64,000 nt of DNA from CBFHND01 sp965657085 (GTDB taxonomy: Bacteria > Pseudomonadota > Alphaproteobacteria > Rhodobacterales > Rhodobacteraceae). A program made the position numbers and the translations under genes. The stretch is from positions 124,001 to 188,000 of the forward strand of contig CBFHND010000001.1 of assembly GCA_965657085.1 (NCBI GenBank), written 5' to 3'. The stretch's first letter is position 1. Each line of letters begins with the position of its first letter. Below the pieces are notes generated by a model. The model worked only from the letters and a program-made list of their open reading frames with translations. It was not told where the DNA came from and did no database searches. Below are positions 42,105 to 50,682 of the stretch, piece after piece.

Positions 42105-42400
42105 CGTGATGTCGTCACCCAATGCAGGTTCCATACAGGAATAGCGGTCGGGGAAGCCCGACACCGCGATTCGAATGTGGCTAAGGTGCTGCCTGAACCG
42201 GGCGTTCAGCACCTTCTTTGGCGCGCTTCCATGACGGCGACTGTGTCGGCCCACTCCAGTTGTTGGGTCGATAGCTGTTCGTCTGCATCCTTGCCGAGCC
42301 GGCCGAAATCAGTCTCGAAACCCGACCACGCGGCGACAGTGTCCGCGGCCGTAGGGCTGCGCATCCGGGCCTTGTCGCAAACAAACAGAACGCGATACAT
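42105..42400 (-). pseudogene. low-molecular-weight phosphatase-like gene, frameshifted
   Basis: From the ATG at 42400 the frame reads MYRVLFVCDKARMRSPTAAD, with the CX5R-S phosphatase loop intact, and continues to LEWADTVAVMEARQR. It then hits a stop at 42206. In the next frame the sequence continues with KVLNARFRQHLSHIRIAV and FPDRYSCMEPAL, which is the expected second half of this small phosphatase family. One missing base in the AAAGAAGG tract near 42214-42220 explains the break. The natural stop is also lost, and the second frame runs into tlpA, so the left boundary is approximate. It is probably a pseudogene. Confidence 0.72.
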
Positions 42401-42479
42401 GGGGCGGTCATACTTGCCCGTGCCAGATGACGCGACGCCATTCTTGACCTTTGTCCACAGGGCCAGATGAAATGCGACC

Positions 42480-42884
42480 ATGGGAGGGCGTATCGTGCCA
42501 TTGCACATTTTGCTCATTTTGGTGATCGGCGGTATCGCGGGCGTGGCGCTGGCGCTGCACCTTTTGGGATTGTCCAAACGTCCGTCCTTTACCAAAGAAA
42601 CCGCCCGCGCAGCATGGCTGCGCAACAGACCTGACGATTCTGTTCTGAGCGTCGATGTGACCCAAGACGGCCTTGCCGCGCGCGTTCTGACAGACAAAGG
42701 GCGCGGTATTCTGTGGCATGTGGGGGTTGACACGTGCGCGCGTCTGCTGAGCGGGCACGAAGAGGCCCATGTGCGCCGCAACACCGTGACACTGCACCTC
42801 AACGATTACACAGCTCCCAAAATCCATCTGCGTCTGACTCTGGACGAGCAAGAGGCATGGGCCAACTGGATAACCGACAGATGA
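42480..42884 (+). CDS. small membrane-anchored protein of unknown function
   Basis: A 134-aa protein with one N-terminal transmembrane helix (LHILLILVIGGIAGVALALHLLGL) and a soluble domain of about 100 residues beginning SFTKETARAAWLRNRPDD. A GTG at 42495 is an alternative start. Its stop overlaps the start of the sterol-desaturase-like gene (ATGA), so the two are coupled and may act together at the membrane. No family is recognised. Confidence 0.72.
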   Translation: MGGRIVPLHILLILVIGGIAGVALALHLLGLSKRPSFTKETARAAWLRNRPDDSVLSVDVTQDGLAARVLTDKGRGILWHVGVDTCARLLSGHEEAHVRRNTVTLHLNDYTAPKIHLRLTLDEQEAWANWITDR

Positions 42885-43810
42885 TGGGCGACCTGACATA
42901 CCCCGATGTCGTACAACTGGCCGTACCGTTCTTTATCGCGGCCATTGCGATCGAACTGACGTGGATCGTGATCAAGGGGCGCGGCGGACGTTATGAAACC
43001 CGTGACGCTGTTACCTCGCTGATCATGGGGGCGGGCAACGTGGCCGCGGGCATCTTGCTGGGCTTCATCGCGTACGGTTTTTTCATATGGCTTTGGGCGA
43101 TCACGCCTTTTGATCTGGGCACCTCGCTTTGGGTGGTTCTGCTGTGTTTCGTGCTGGATGACCTGCGCTACTACTGGGTGCACCGGTTCGGGCACCGTAT
43201 ACGCTGGGTCTGGGCCAGCCATGTCAATCATCACTCATCCCAGCACTATAACCTGACAACGGCCCTGCGGCAGACATGGACCGGCACGTTCACCTTCATG
43301 ATGGTGGTGCGCGCGCCGCTGATCCTTTTGGGATTTCATCCCGCGATGGTGCTGTTTGTGGGCGGACTGAACCTGATTTATCAATTCTGGATCCACACCG
43401 AAGCGATTGGCCGGATGCCCCGCTGGATCGAGGCGGTGATGAACACGCCCAGCCATCACCGGGTGCATCACGGGCGCAACGCGCGCTATCTGGATGCCAA
43501 CTATGCGGGGGTGTTCATCATCTGGGACAAAATGTTCGGCACCTTCGTGCCCGAGCTGGAGGAAGAACGCCCCGACTATGGGCTGGTCCAGAACCTTGGC
43601 ACCTTCAACCCGCTGCGCGTGGCCTTTCACGAATGGGTGGCGATCTTTGGTGATGTGACCCAACGGGGGATCAGCCTGCGTGAACGGGCGCTTTATGCGT
43701 TTGGTCCGCCGGGCTACAGCCACGATGGGTCGCGCGACACCTCGGACGGTATCAAGGCCAAGCATTTGCGCCGCAAACCGTCGGACGCGGGCACACCGGG
43801 CTTTTCCTGA
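42881..43810 (+). CDS. fatty acid hydroxylase / sterol desaturase superfamily protein
   Basis: A 309-aa integral membrane di-iron enzyme. The histidine clusters are HRFGH, HVNHHSS and, later, HRVHHGRN, matching the HX3H, HX2HH, HX2HH pattern of the superfamily, between four hydrophobic segments. Such enzymes insert oxygen into lipids, carotenoids or sterol-like compounds; the substrate is unknown. The ATG at 42881 (or 42884) overlaps the upstream small membrane protein. Confidence 0.92.
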   Translation: MMGDLTYPDVVQLAVPFFIAAIAIELTWIVIKGRGGRYETRDAVTSLIMGAGNVAAGILLGFIAYGFFIWLWAITPFDLGTSLWVVLLCFVLDDLRYYWVHRFGHRIRWVWASHVNHHSSQHYNLTTALRQTWTGTFTFMMVVRAPLILLGFHPAMVLFVGGLNLIYQFWIHTEAIGRMPRWIEAVMNTPSHHRVHHGRNARYLDANYAGVFIIWDKMFGTFVPELEEERPDYGLVQNLGTFNPLRVAFHEWVAIFGDVTQRGISLRERALYAFGPPGYSHDGSRDTSDGIKAKHLRRKPSDAGTPGFS

Positions 43811-43825
43811 CCCGGCGCCGCCCCT

Positions 43826-44905
43826 TCAGGCTGCGTGACGCAGAATGGCCGCCTCGGAACCCGAAAGATTGCGCCGTGCAAACGCGCCGTAGCGCTGTGG
43901 GTCCAGTTCAAGCGATGGGTGCTGTGCCAGCAGGCGCATCCGGTCTTCGGTATCCAGAGTGCTGAGGGCGGCATTGGCAGGGTGGAAGCTTTCTGTTTCC
44001 ACACCGTTGGCCCAAATCACCTGATGCGCGGGCAGAAGAAGGTGGATGTAGGTAACCTGCGGCACGCTCAGGTCGACCGTGATCGACCTGCCGTTGATCA
44101 GGTCCTTGGCCGCCACCAGCACTTCGGGCGTGTTGAACAGATCGCGGGCAACATCGCCCTTGATCAGCATCCGGTGTTCTGGTGACACCAGAAGGGACTC
44201 CTCGGGCCGGTCGAGCCCCAAAGCGCCTGCGCGAATACGGATGGGCCGCAGCTTTGGCATGGCAAAGAGCCGCGCGCCGGTCATCCGCCGTGCACCCACC
44301 CATTCGATGGGCTGCGCGCCGCTGTCCTTGGTCTGGACCTGATCACCTTCGCCCAGATCTTCGATCAGGCGGGGGCCATCAGGTGTGCTGATCCATGTGC
44401 CAGGGGTAAAGCAAATGACGCCACGGCTTTCGGGCACGGAATGATCGCCCTGCAGCACATTAAGCGTGTGATGCACCACCCACAGATCGCAATTGCGTGG
44501 CGGAAGTTCGTCGAGGAACATCAACAAAGGCTGCGCGCCCCTGCCCACCTCGATCACCGTCACGGTGAAACTTTTCGCCCCGTCGGTGACAACAAAGCTG
44601 CTGTCGGCCAAGAGTGCTGCGTCGTCATCTTCATCGATGTCGACGCGCACCTTTTCCGGTGGGGTGTAATCCAATGCCGCGCCAACAAGACGCCGCACTT
44701 TGCGTGCCGCGCGTTTGCGCAATTTTTCCGAACCGTCTGCCCGATCCAATCGCAAGATATCCGTCGGTCCGTCAACGCGCACGGGATCACCATGCCATGA
44801 CCACGCCGCACCTACATTGAGGGACTGCATCGGCGCGGCCTCAAGACCGTCAATTTCTGTTTGCGACCAGGAGATGACAAACGTGCCGCGAAAGCCCGTT
44901 CCCAT
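43826..44905 (-). CDS. Hint-domain protein
   Basis: A 359-aa protein with a C-terminal Hint (hedgehog/intein-type) domain. VICFTPGTWISTPDGPRLIEDLGEGDQV at about residues 163-190 gives the Cys-containing splice-like start, and VSPEHRMLI contains the block-F-like histidine. The N-terminal 160 residues contain no clear domain. In Rhodobacteraceae these proteins are frequent and often linked to secreted or repeat-containing proteins, and may be self-cleaving. No host protein partner is adjacent. The ATG at 44905 follows an AT-rich promoter-like stretch (44920-44990). Confidence 0.87.
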   Translation of the reverse strand: MGTGFRGTFVISWSQTEIDGLEAAPMQSLNVGAAWSWHGDPVRVDGPTDILRLDRADGSEKLRKRAARKVRRLVGAALDYTPPEKVRVDIDEDDDAALLADSSFVVTDGAKSFTVTVIEVGRGAQPLLMFLDELPPRNCDLWVVHHTLNVLQGDHSVPESRGVICFTPGTWISTPDGPRLIEDLGEGDQVQTKDSGAQPIEWVGARRMTGARLFAMPKLRPIRIRAGALGLDRPEESLLVSPEHRMLIKGDVARDLFNTPEVLVAAKDLINGRSITVDLSVPQVTYIHLLLPAHQVIWANGVETESFHPANAALSTLDTEDRMRLLAQHPSLELDPQRYGAFARRNLSGSEAAILRHAA

Positions 44906-45004
44906 TGCCTGTATGCCTGCCTTTGTTTTTTTATTACCGAAACGTTAACAAAAGCGAATCAGTCGGAAAAGACAAAAAATGTTTCAGAATCCAAAGTGTT
45001 GCAT

Positions 45005-45925
45005 TCAGAACTTGATGTGCAGCCTGAAGGAGCCTGTCAGCTGGCCTTCGCCCTGGCCTTCGAACTCTTCACCAAGCCACGTCAGCCCATAAAAAGCTCC
45101 TGCGCCATTTGCGCCCTGCCATTGCACACCCGCACGCACCCGCGTGCGCGTGTCGGTCAGGGTGAAACCGCGGTCGGAGGGCAGAAAGACGCTGTCTGAC
45201 ACATGGGCCACATCGCCGCCCAGCACCATACTGTAACCGCTGCGATCTCGGGTGATGGTGCGATACCTGTGTCCGGTCACCGGGTCACGGACCAGAAGTT
45301 CACCCTGCCCCATCTGGCCAAACGTCAGATCAACTCCGGCCCGCAGTAAAGTTTCCGCCCCGGCCCGCCCTTCAACAAAGGGGCGCAGGCGCGCGTTCTG
45401 GCCAAAGGACAGGGTGCGCCCGACCTCGACCACCAGCGTCGGATGCAGCCCATCGCCGATTTGGTTCGCCCGTACCGCGTCAGACGGCGGCGAGATGTTG
45501 AGAAGATCGTGCAGGGCGTCCTGAAACCCATCAAGCCCGGTGGATGGCCCCACGGCCACGAGGTCCGCGCCCACGGCCATCTCGTAGCCGCCACTGCGGT
45601 AATGGGAATGCAGGCCCAATGCGAAGGACCCAGCATAGGGGCGGTCCCCGACAGCAGGGGTGGTAAGGTTGTCGGGGGAAATGATCTCGGCATTCAGGCG
45701 CAGTTCAATCAGCGCGCCGAAGCTGTCGGGCAAGCTGCCCGTCCACTTCGGCCCCCAGACCCAGGACGACGCGACGGACCCGCTGCGCCAGCGGTCTTCG
45801 CCGTCACCGATAAAGTCATTGGTCAGAAGACGCCCGTACCCAAGACGGGACCGGTCCGCCGCCTCGGCAGCGGACAAAAGGGGCAAAGCCAGCGCAAGAC
45901 ACGCGGCACAGGCGAAACGGAGCAT
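45005..45925 (-). CDS. LpxR-like outer-membrane lipid A deacylase family protein
   Basis: A 306-aa outer-membrane beta-barrel. The signal peptide is MLRFACAACLALALPLLSAAEA-A. The start of the barrel reads RLLTNDFIGDGEDRWRSGS, the conserved N-terminal region of the LpxR/DUF2219 family, with alternating hydrophobic strands to the end (RLHIKF, with a C-terminal Phe typical of barrel insertion). LpxR removes the 3'-acyloxyacyl group from lipid A. Members in this lineage are not characterised, so enzyme activity is inferred. Confidence 0.82.
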   Translation of the reverse strand: MLRFACAACLALALPLLSAAEAADRSRLGYGRLLTNDFIGDGEDRWRSGSVASSWVWGPKWTGSLPDSFGALIELRLNAEIISPDNLTTPAVGDRPYAGSFALGLHSHYRSGGYEMAVGADLVAVGPSTGLDGFQDALHDLLNISPPSDAVRANQIGDGLHPTLVVEVGRTLSFGQNARLRPFVEGRAGAETLLRAGVDLTFGQMGQGELLVRDPVTGHRYRTITRDRSGYSMVLGGDVAHVSDSVFLPSDRGFTLTDTRTRVRAGVQWQGANGAGAFYGLTWLGEEFEGQGEGQLTGSFRLHIKF

Positions 45926-46025
45926 GAAGCCATCCCATAGTCATCGCCCCCCAGCGATGGCCTTGGTACGACGTGCCGCCCCGTTTGCCTAGTGCGCAGA
46001 GGTCACAGGTGCGCGCAAATGTGGA

Positions 46026-48287
46026 TCAACCGCATTTGGAATAGCCGCAGCTGGCACAGGTCATGCAGCCCTCGACCATGCGCATGTCGTATTGACCGCA
46101 GCTGGTGCAGGCCTGACCCTTGGGCGCGTCCAGCCCCACGACCTGCGCCTGTGGGTCGGATTTGAGGCCCATGCCCTCGCCCGCGATAAAGCCGGTGGCG
46201 ATCATGTGCTGTTCGATCACCCCGCCGATGGCCGCAAGGATCGAGGGGATGTATTTGCCCTGCATCCACGCCCCGCCGCGCGGATCGAACACGGCCTTCA
46301 GTTCCTCGACCACGAAAGACACATCGCCCCCACGCCGGAACACCGCCGAAATCATGCGGGTCAGGGCCACGGTCCAGGCAAAGTGTTCCATGTTCTTGGA
46401 GTTGATGAACACTTCGAACGGCCGACGATGCCCGCCGATCACCAGATCGTTGATGGTGATATAGATCGCGTGTTCACTGTCGGGCCATTTGACCTTGTAG
46501 GTATTCCCTTCGAGCTGTTCGGGACGGTCCAGCGGTTCGGCCATGTAGATAACCTCGGCACCACTATCGACTTGCGGCGCGGCCTCTGAGGTTTCGCTGA
46601 CCGACAGAACACTGCCCGTTACATCATTGGGCCGGTAGGTCGTGCAGCCTTTGCAGCCGGAGTCCCAGGCCTGCATGTAGACGTCCTTGAAATCATCAAA
46701 GCTGATGTCCTCGGGGCAGTTGATCGTCTTGGAAATCGACGAATCCACCCACTTCTGTGCGGCCGCCTGCATCTTGACGTGATCGGAGGGGGCCAGCGTC
46801 TGGGCATTGACGAAATAGTCGGGCAGTTCGGCATCACCCTTGAGGTCGCGCCACATCTGCACGGCGTAGTCGACGACCTCTTCCTCGGTGCGCGAGCCAT
46901 CCTTTTGCAGGACCTTGCGGGTGTAGGCATAGGCGAAAACCGGTTCGATCCCGGAACTGACGTTGCCTGCATAAAGCGAGATGGTCCCGGTGGGCGCGAT
47001 GGAGGTCAGCAATGCGTTGCGAATGCCGTGTTCGCGGATCGCGTCGCGCACATCGTCGTCCATCATCTGCATGGTGCCGGAGGCAAGGTAGGCATCCGCA
47101 TCAAAGAGCGGGAAGGCCCCCTTTTCCTTGGCCAGATCAACCGACGCCAGATAGGACGCCCGCGCAATCGCTTTCAACCACGCCTCGGTCTGGGCCGCGG
47201 CCTCATCGCTGCCATAGCGCAGGCCCACCATCAGCAGCGCATCGGCAAGGCCCGTGACGCCAAGGCCGATCCGGCGCTTTGCCTGTGCCTCGCGTTCCTG
47301 TTCCGGCAGTGGGAATTTGGAGGCGTCGACCACGTTGTCCATCATCCGGATGGCGGTGGCGACGAGGTCGGTCAACTGATCCTGATCCAGTTTGGCCGCA
47401 TCCGTAAACGGATCACTGACCAGCCGGGCAAGGTTGATCGACCCCAGAAGGCACGCACCATAGGGCGGCAGGGGCTGTTCGCCGCAGGGGTTGGTCGCGG
47501 CGATGGTTTCGCAATAGCTGAGGTTGTTGGCGGCGTTGATCCTGTCGATGAAGATGACGCCGGGTTCGGCATAATCATAGGTCGCCTGCATGATCTGGTT
47601 CCACAGATCGCGCGCCTGCATGGTGTGATAGACCTTGCCATCGAACACCAGCTCCCACGAGCCATCGGCCTTGACCGCCTCCATGAAGGCATCGGTGACC
47701 AGAACCGACACGTTGAACATGCGCAGGCGCGCGGCGTCGGATTTTGCGGTGATGAAATCCACGATATCGGGGTGATCGCAGCGCATGGTGGCCATCATGG
47801 CCCCCCGGCGTGATCCGGCGGACATGATCGTCCGGCACATCGCGTCCCATACATCCATGAAGGACAGGGGCCCGGAGGCATCCGCCGACACGCCCAGCAC
47901 GTCCGCGCCCTTGGGGCGGATGGTGCTGAAGTCATAGCCGATGCCGCCGCCTTGCTGCATGGTCAATGCGGCCTCTTTCAGCATGTCGAAAATGCCGCCC
48001 ATGCTGTCGGGGATCGTACCCATGACAAAGCAGTTGAAGAGCGTCACCTTGCGTGCGGTGCCTGCCCCTGCGGTGATCCGGCCCGCAGGCAGGTATCTGA
48101 AATCCTCAAGGGCGGCGTAGAAGGTGTCTTCCCACCTGGCGGGATCTTGTTCGACCTGGGAAAGGTCGCGGGCGATGCGGCGCCATGTGTCTTCGACCGT
48201 GAGGTCGCGGGGCGACCCATCCGCATCCTTGAAGCGGTACTTCATGTCCCAGATTTGCTCGGCAATCGGTGCAGCAAAGCGTGTCAT
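46026..48287 (-). CDS. nrdJ: adenosylcobalamin-dependent (class II) ribonucleotide reductase
   Basis: A 753-aa B12-dependent enzyme that makes deoxyribonucleotides with or without oxygen. The active-site loop NPCGEQPLPPYGACLLGSINL lies near residue 270, and TSIAPTGTISLYAGNVSSGIEP is the substrate/phosphate region. The C-terminal CxxC tail (CTSCGQYDMRMVEGCMTC) re-reduces the active site and binds zinc. This is the only reductase seen here. Two NrdR-box-like sequences 31 bp apart lie 125-175 bp upstream, so repression by NrdR is plausible. Confidence 0.96.
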   Translation of the reverse strand: MTRFAAPIAEQIWDMKYRFKDADGSPRDLTVEDTWRRIARDLSQVEQDPARWEDTFYAALEDFRYLPAGRITAGAGTARKVTLFNCFVMGTIPDSMGGIFDMLKEAALTMQQGGGIGYDFSTIRPKGADVLGVSADASGPLSFMDVWDAMCRTIMSAGSRRGAMMATMRCDHPDIVDFITAKSDAARLRMFNVSVLVTDAFMEAVKADGSWELVFDGKVYHTMQARDLWNQIMQATYDYAEPGVIFIDRINAANNLSYCETIAATNPCGEQPLPPYGACLLGSINLARLVSDPFTDAAKLDQDQLTDLVATAIRMMDNVVDASKFPLPEQEREAQAKRRIGLGVTGLADALLMVGLRYGSDEAAAQTEAWLKAIARASYLASVDLAKEKGAFPLFDADAYLASGTMQMMDDDVRDAIREHGIRNALLTSIAPTGTISLYAGNVSSGIEPVFAYAYTRKVLQKDGSRTEEEVVDYAVQMWRDLKGDAELPDYFVNAQTLAPSDHVKMQAAAQKWVDSSISKTINCPEDISFDDFKDVYMQAWDSGCKGCTTYRPNDVTGSVLSVSETSEAAPQVDSGAEVIYMAEPLDRPEQLEGNTYKVKWPDSEHAIYITINDLVIGGHRRPFEVFINSKNMEHFAWTVALTRMISAVFRRGGDVSFVVEELKAVFDPRGGAWMQGKYIPSILAAIGGVIEQHMIATGFIAGEGMGLKSDPQAQVVGLDAPKGQACTSCGQYDMRMVEGCMTCASCGYSKCG

Positions 48288-48413
48288 TCCATCATCCCCG
48301 TGGTGGTCTTTGATTCTATCAAGGCCTTGAAAGCCCTCAAAGCTACCGCAACTGTGTGAGCTAGACTAGGGCGACTCTGAGAATGTATTGCGTATCACAG
48401 ATTGCCCACAGAT

Positions 48414-48460
48414 GCCATAGATATAGCTGTTGATGATTGACAGATTACTATATGTAGAGG
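48414..48460. promoter_or_regulatory. pair of NrdR-box-like sites between nrdJ and the DUF1489 gene
   Basis: The cores ATAGATATAG (48417-48426) and CTATATGTAG (48448-48457) match the NrdR core CTATATATAG at 8 of 10 and 9 of 10 positions and are 31 bp apart, the usual three-turn spacing of NrdR boxes. The flanks match the 16-bp consensus only partly (9 and 12 of 16). The pair lies in an AT-rich segment upstream of nrdJ and could also affect the divergent gene. Confidence 0.55.
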
Positions 48461-48475
48461 TCGACTGGAGAATCG

Positions 48476-48907
48476 ATGCCAAAGCACGTCCATCTTTTGA
48501 AACTGTCTGTCGGCAGCGAAACCGTTGAGGACATTGCCGATTGGCAAGCCACCAAACGTGCCCAGACCGCAGATGGGTTACCACGCCACATCACCCGCAT
48601 GTGGCCCAAACGCGAGGCTGATATCCTGAACGGCGGTTCAATCTATTGGGTGGTCAAGGGCGTGATCCAGTGCCGCCAACGCATTATTCGGCTGGATGAA
48701 GTCATTGGATCGGATGGTATTCGCCGCTGTGCCATCGTGTCGGATCCCGAACTCGTGCGGACCCAAGGCAGTTTGCGCCGCCCGTTTCAGGGATGGCGCT
48801 ATTTGCAGCCCGACGACGCGCCGCCCGACTTGCCCGAGGGGCGCGAGGCGGAAGAGGCCCTGCCGGTGGAGTTGAACCGGGCGCTGGCCGAGATCGGGGT
48901 GCTTTAG
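48476..48907 (+). CDS. DUF1489 family protein
   Basis: A 143-aa soluble protein beginning MPKHVHLLKLSVGSETVEDI, with HITRMWPKREADILNGGSIYWVVKG and a C-terminal WRYL-DDAPPDL segment. This is the DUF1489 pattern, nearly universal in alphaproteobacteria and of unknown function. The ATG at 48476 is preceded by CTGGAG. It is divergent from nrdJ and convergent with hisG, 9 bp from the hisG stop. Confidence 0.92.
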   Translation: MPKHVHLLKLSVGSETVEDIADWQATKRAQTADGLPRHITRMWPKREADILNGGSIYWVVKGVIQCRQRIIRLDEVIGSDGIRRCAIVSDPELVRTQGSLRRPFQGWRYLQPDDAPPDLPEGREAEEALPVELNRALAEIGVL

Positions 48908-48916
48908 GCGCACAGG

Positions 48917-49603
48917 TCAGGCCAACCGGCGCAACATGTCCTGCAACACGGCGCGATCCGCATCACTGACCTCGGCCAAGCGGCTGCGCCACAGGGTCGC
49001 CTGACTTTTCAGGATCAGACCATCGCTCAGGATTTTCAGGTGGTTCGCGCGCAGGGTTTCACCGCTGCTGGTGATGTCGGCGATCGCTTCGGCGGTTTCA
49101 TTTGCCACCGTGCCTTCGGTCGCGCCCTGGCTGTCGACCAGCGCATAGTCGGCCACGCCTGCATCGCGCAGGAAGTCACGCACCAGCCGATGGTATTTCG
49201 TGGCGATCCGCAGGCGGAACCCATGCGCCGCCCGAAAGGCCGCCGCCGCCGCATCCAGATCATCCAGCGTGTCCACATCGACCCAGGCCCGCGGCACGGC
49301 GATGATCAGGTCCGCCTCGCCAAATCCAAGCTCTTCGACCGGGTCGACCTGCTGTTCCCACAGGGGCAGCTTTTCCTGCACCAGATCGGTGCCGGTCACA
49401 CCCAGATGAACGCGCCCCGCGGCCAGTTCACGGGGGATTTCCCCTGCGCTGAGCAACACGAGGCCCACACCGTCGATGCCCTCGACCTGTCCTGCGTATT
49501 CGCGGTCGGACCCGCTGCGCGACAGCACGATGCCCCGGTCCGAAAACCAGTCGAACGTGCGTTCCATCAACCGCCCCTTGGAGGGCACGCCAAGCTTGAT
49601 CAT
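48917..49603 (-). CDS. hisG: ATP phosphoribosyltransferase, short form
   Basis: A 228-aa first enzyme of histidine synthesis. Its length shows that it is the short form lacking the C-terminal regulatory domain, which therefore needs HisZ. It has LGVPSKGRLMERTFDWF at the start and a PRPP-binding segment near YALVDSQGATEGTVANETAE. It overlaps hisZ by 4 bp (ATGA), in the order hisS-hisZ-hisG. Confidence 0.95.
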   Translation of the reverse strand: MIKLGVPSKGRLMERTFDWFSDRGIVLSRSGSDREYAGQVEGIDGVGLVLLSAGEIPRELAAGRVHLGVTGTDLVQEKLPLWEQQVDPVEELGFGEADLIIAVPRAWVDVDTLDDLDAAAAAFRAAHGFRLRIATKYHRLVRDFLRDAGVADYALVDSQGATEGTVANETAEAIADITSSGETLRANHLKILSDGLILKSQATLWRSRLAEVSDADRAVLQDMLRRLA

Positions 49604-50682
49604 GCGCCCGCCTCCAGATCTGCGATCAGGCCGGGGCGCAGAACCGCACCGACCGCCGGAATTTCCGCACCCTCGCCCAAACGCCGTGTCAGCGCATCAT
49701 AGCGCCCGCCGGTCGCAACCGCAGGCAGGTCCGCGCGGTGGGTGACATGGAACCCAAAGACGAAGCCGTCGTAATATTCCATCGACGTGCGGCCAAAGCT
49801 GGCTTCGAACCCAAGGTTCTCGACATCCACGTTGCGTGCCGACAACGCATCGGCCCGCGCGCGCAGCACTTCGACCGCCCCTGCGATCGAGGGCATGTCC
49901 ACGGCCAGATCGTGCAGGCGCGACAGGGCGTAAGGCACGGTTTCACGCACATCGAGCAGCATCTCGATCAATTCCATTTCGCCTTCGCTGATGGGGTCAG
50001 CGGCGGCGTCTTCGCGCAGGGCGTCGATGCGGGCGTCAATCTCGGAGGCCGTGCGCAGGCCGATCAGCGGCGCATCGCGATCCTCGGACACGTCATCCGC
50101 CAGCAAGGCGGCGCGGGTGGGTGGCACCGGGCTGCGGCCCGAAAAACGGTCCAGCAATGCGCGGAACCGGCGCGGGCGCCAGATGTGGCGGCGCAGGGCC
50201 GCGCGGCGGCGTTCGGTGGTGCGCAACCCGTCCACGGCGGCCATCAGGATGCCGATGTCGCCCGTGGCGGCGCGCAGATCGAGGTGCGCCACCGCATCTG
50301 CCATCAGCGCGAACACCTCTGCATCGGCGGCTGCGGGGTCCGTGCGGTCAAAGACTTCGTAACCGACTTGCAGGTATTCGTTGTCGCGGTCTGGGTCGTC
50401 TTCCTGTCGCCGGAACACCTCGCCCGCGTAGGTATAGCGCGCAGGCTCCGCCCCGTGCTTCATGTGCATCTGCACCACGGGTACGGTGAAGTCCGGGCGC
50501 AGCATCTGTTCACCGCGCAGCGCATCGCTGGTCACATAGGCGCGCGCGCGGATGTCCTCGCCGTAAAGGTCCAGCAACAGTTCGGCGCTTTGCAGCATGG
50601 GCGGTTCCACCGGGGTCGCCCCCAGCGCTTCGAACCGGGCGCGCATCTCGGCGGCCTTGGCACGGGCGGCGGCGGTGATCAT
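49600..50682 (-). CDS. hisZ: ATP phosphoribosyltransferase regulatory subunit
   Basis: A 360-aa class II aminoacyl-tRNA synthetase-like paralogue of HisS without tRNA charging activity; it combines with short HisG and confers histidine feedback. It has MLRPDFTVPVVQMHM and YAGEVFRRQEDDPDRDNEYLQVGYE as motif 2, and TGGRYDALTRRLGEG at the C-terminal glycine loop. The ATG at 50682 overlaps the hisS stop by 4 bp. Confidence 0.95.
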   Translation of the reverse strand: MITAAARAKAAEMRARFEALGATPVEPPMLQSAELLLDLYGEDIRARAYVTSDALRGEQMLRPDFTVPVVQMHMKHGAEPARYTYAGEVFRRQEDDPDRDNEYLQVGYEVFDRTDPAAADAEVFALMADAVAHLDLRAATGDIGILMAAVDGLRTTERRRAALRRHIWRPRRFRALLDRFSGRSPVPPTRAALLADDVSEDRDAPLIGLRTASEIDARIDALREDAAADPISEGEMELIEMLLDVRETVPYALSRLHDLAVDMPSIAGAVEVLRARADALSARNVDVENLGFEASFGRTSMEYYDGFVFGFHVTHRADLPAVATGGRYDALTRRLGEGAEIPAVGAVLRPGLIADLEAGA

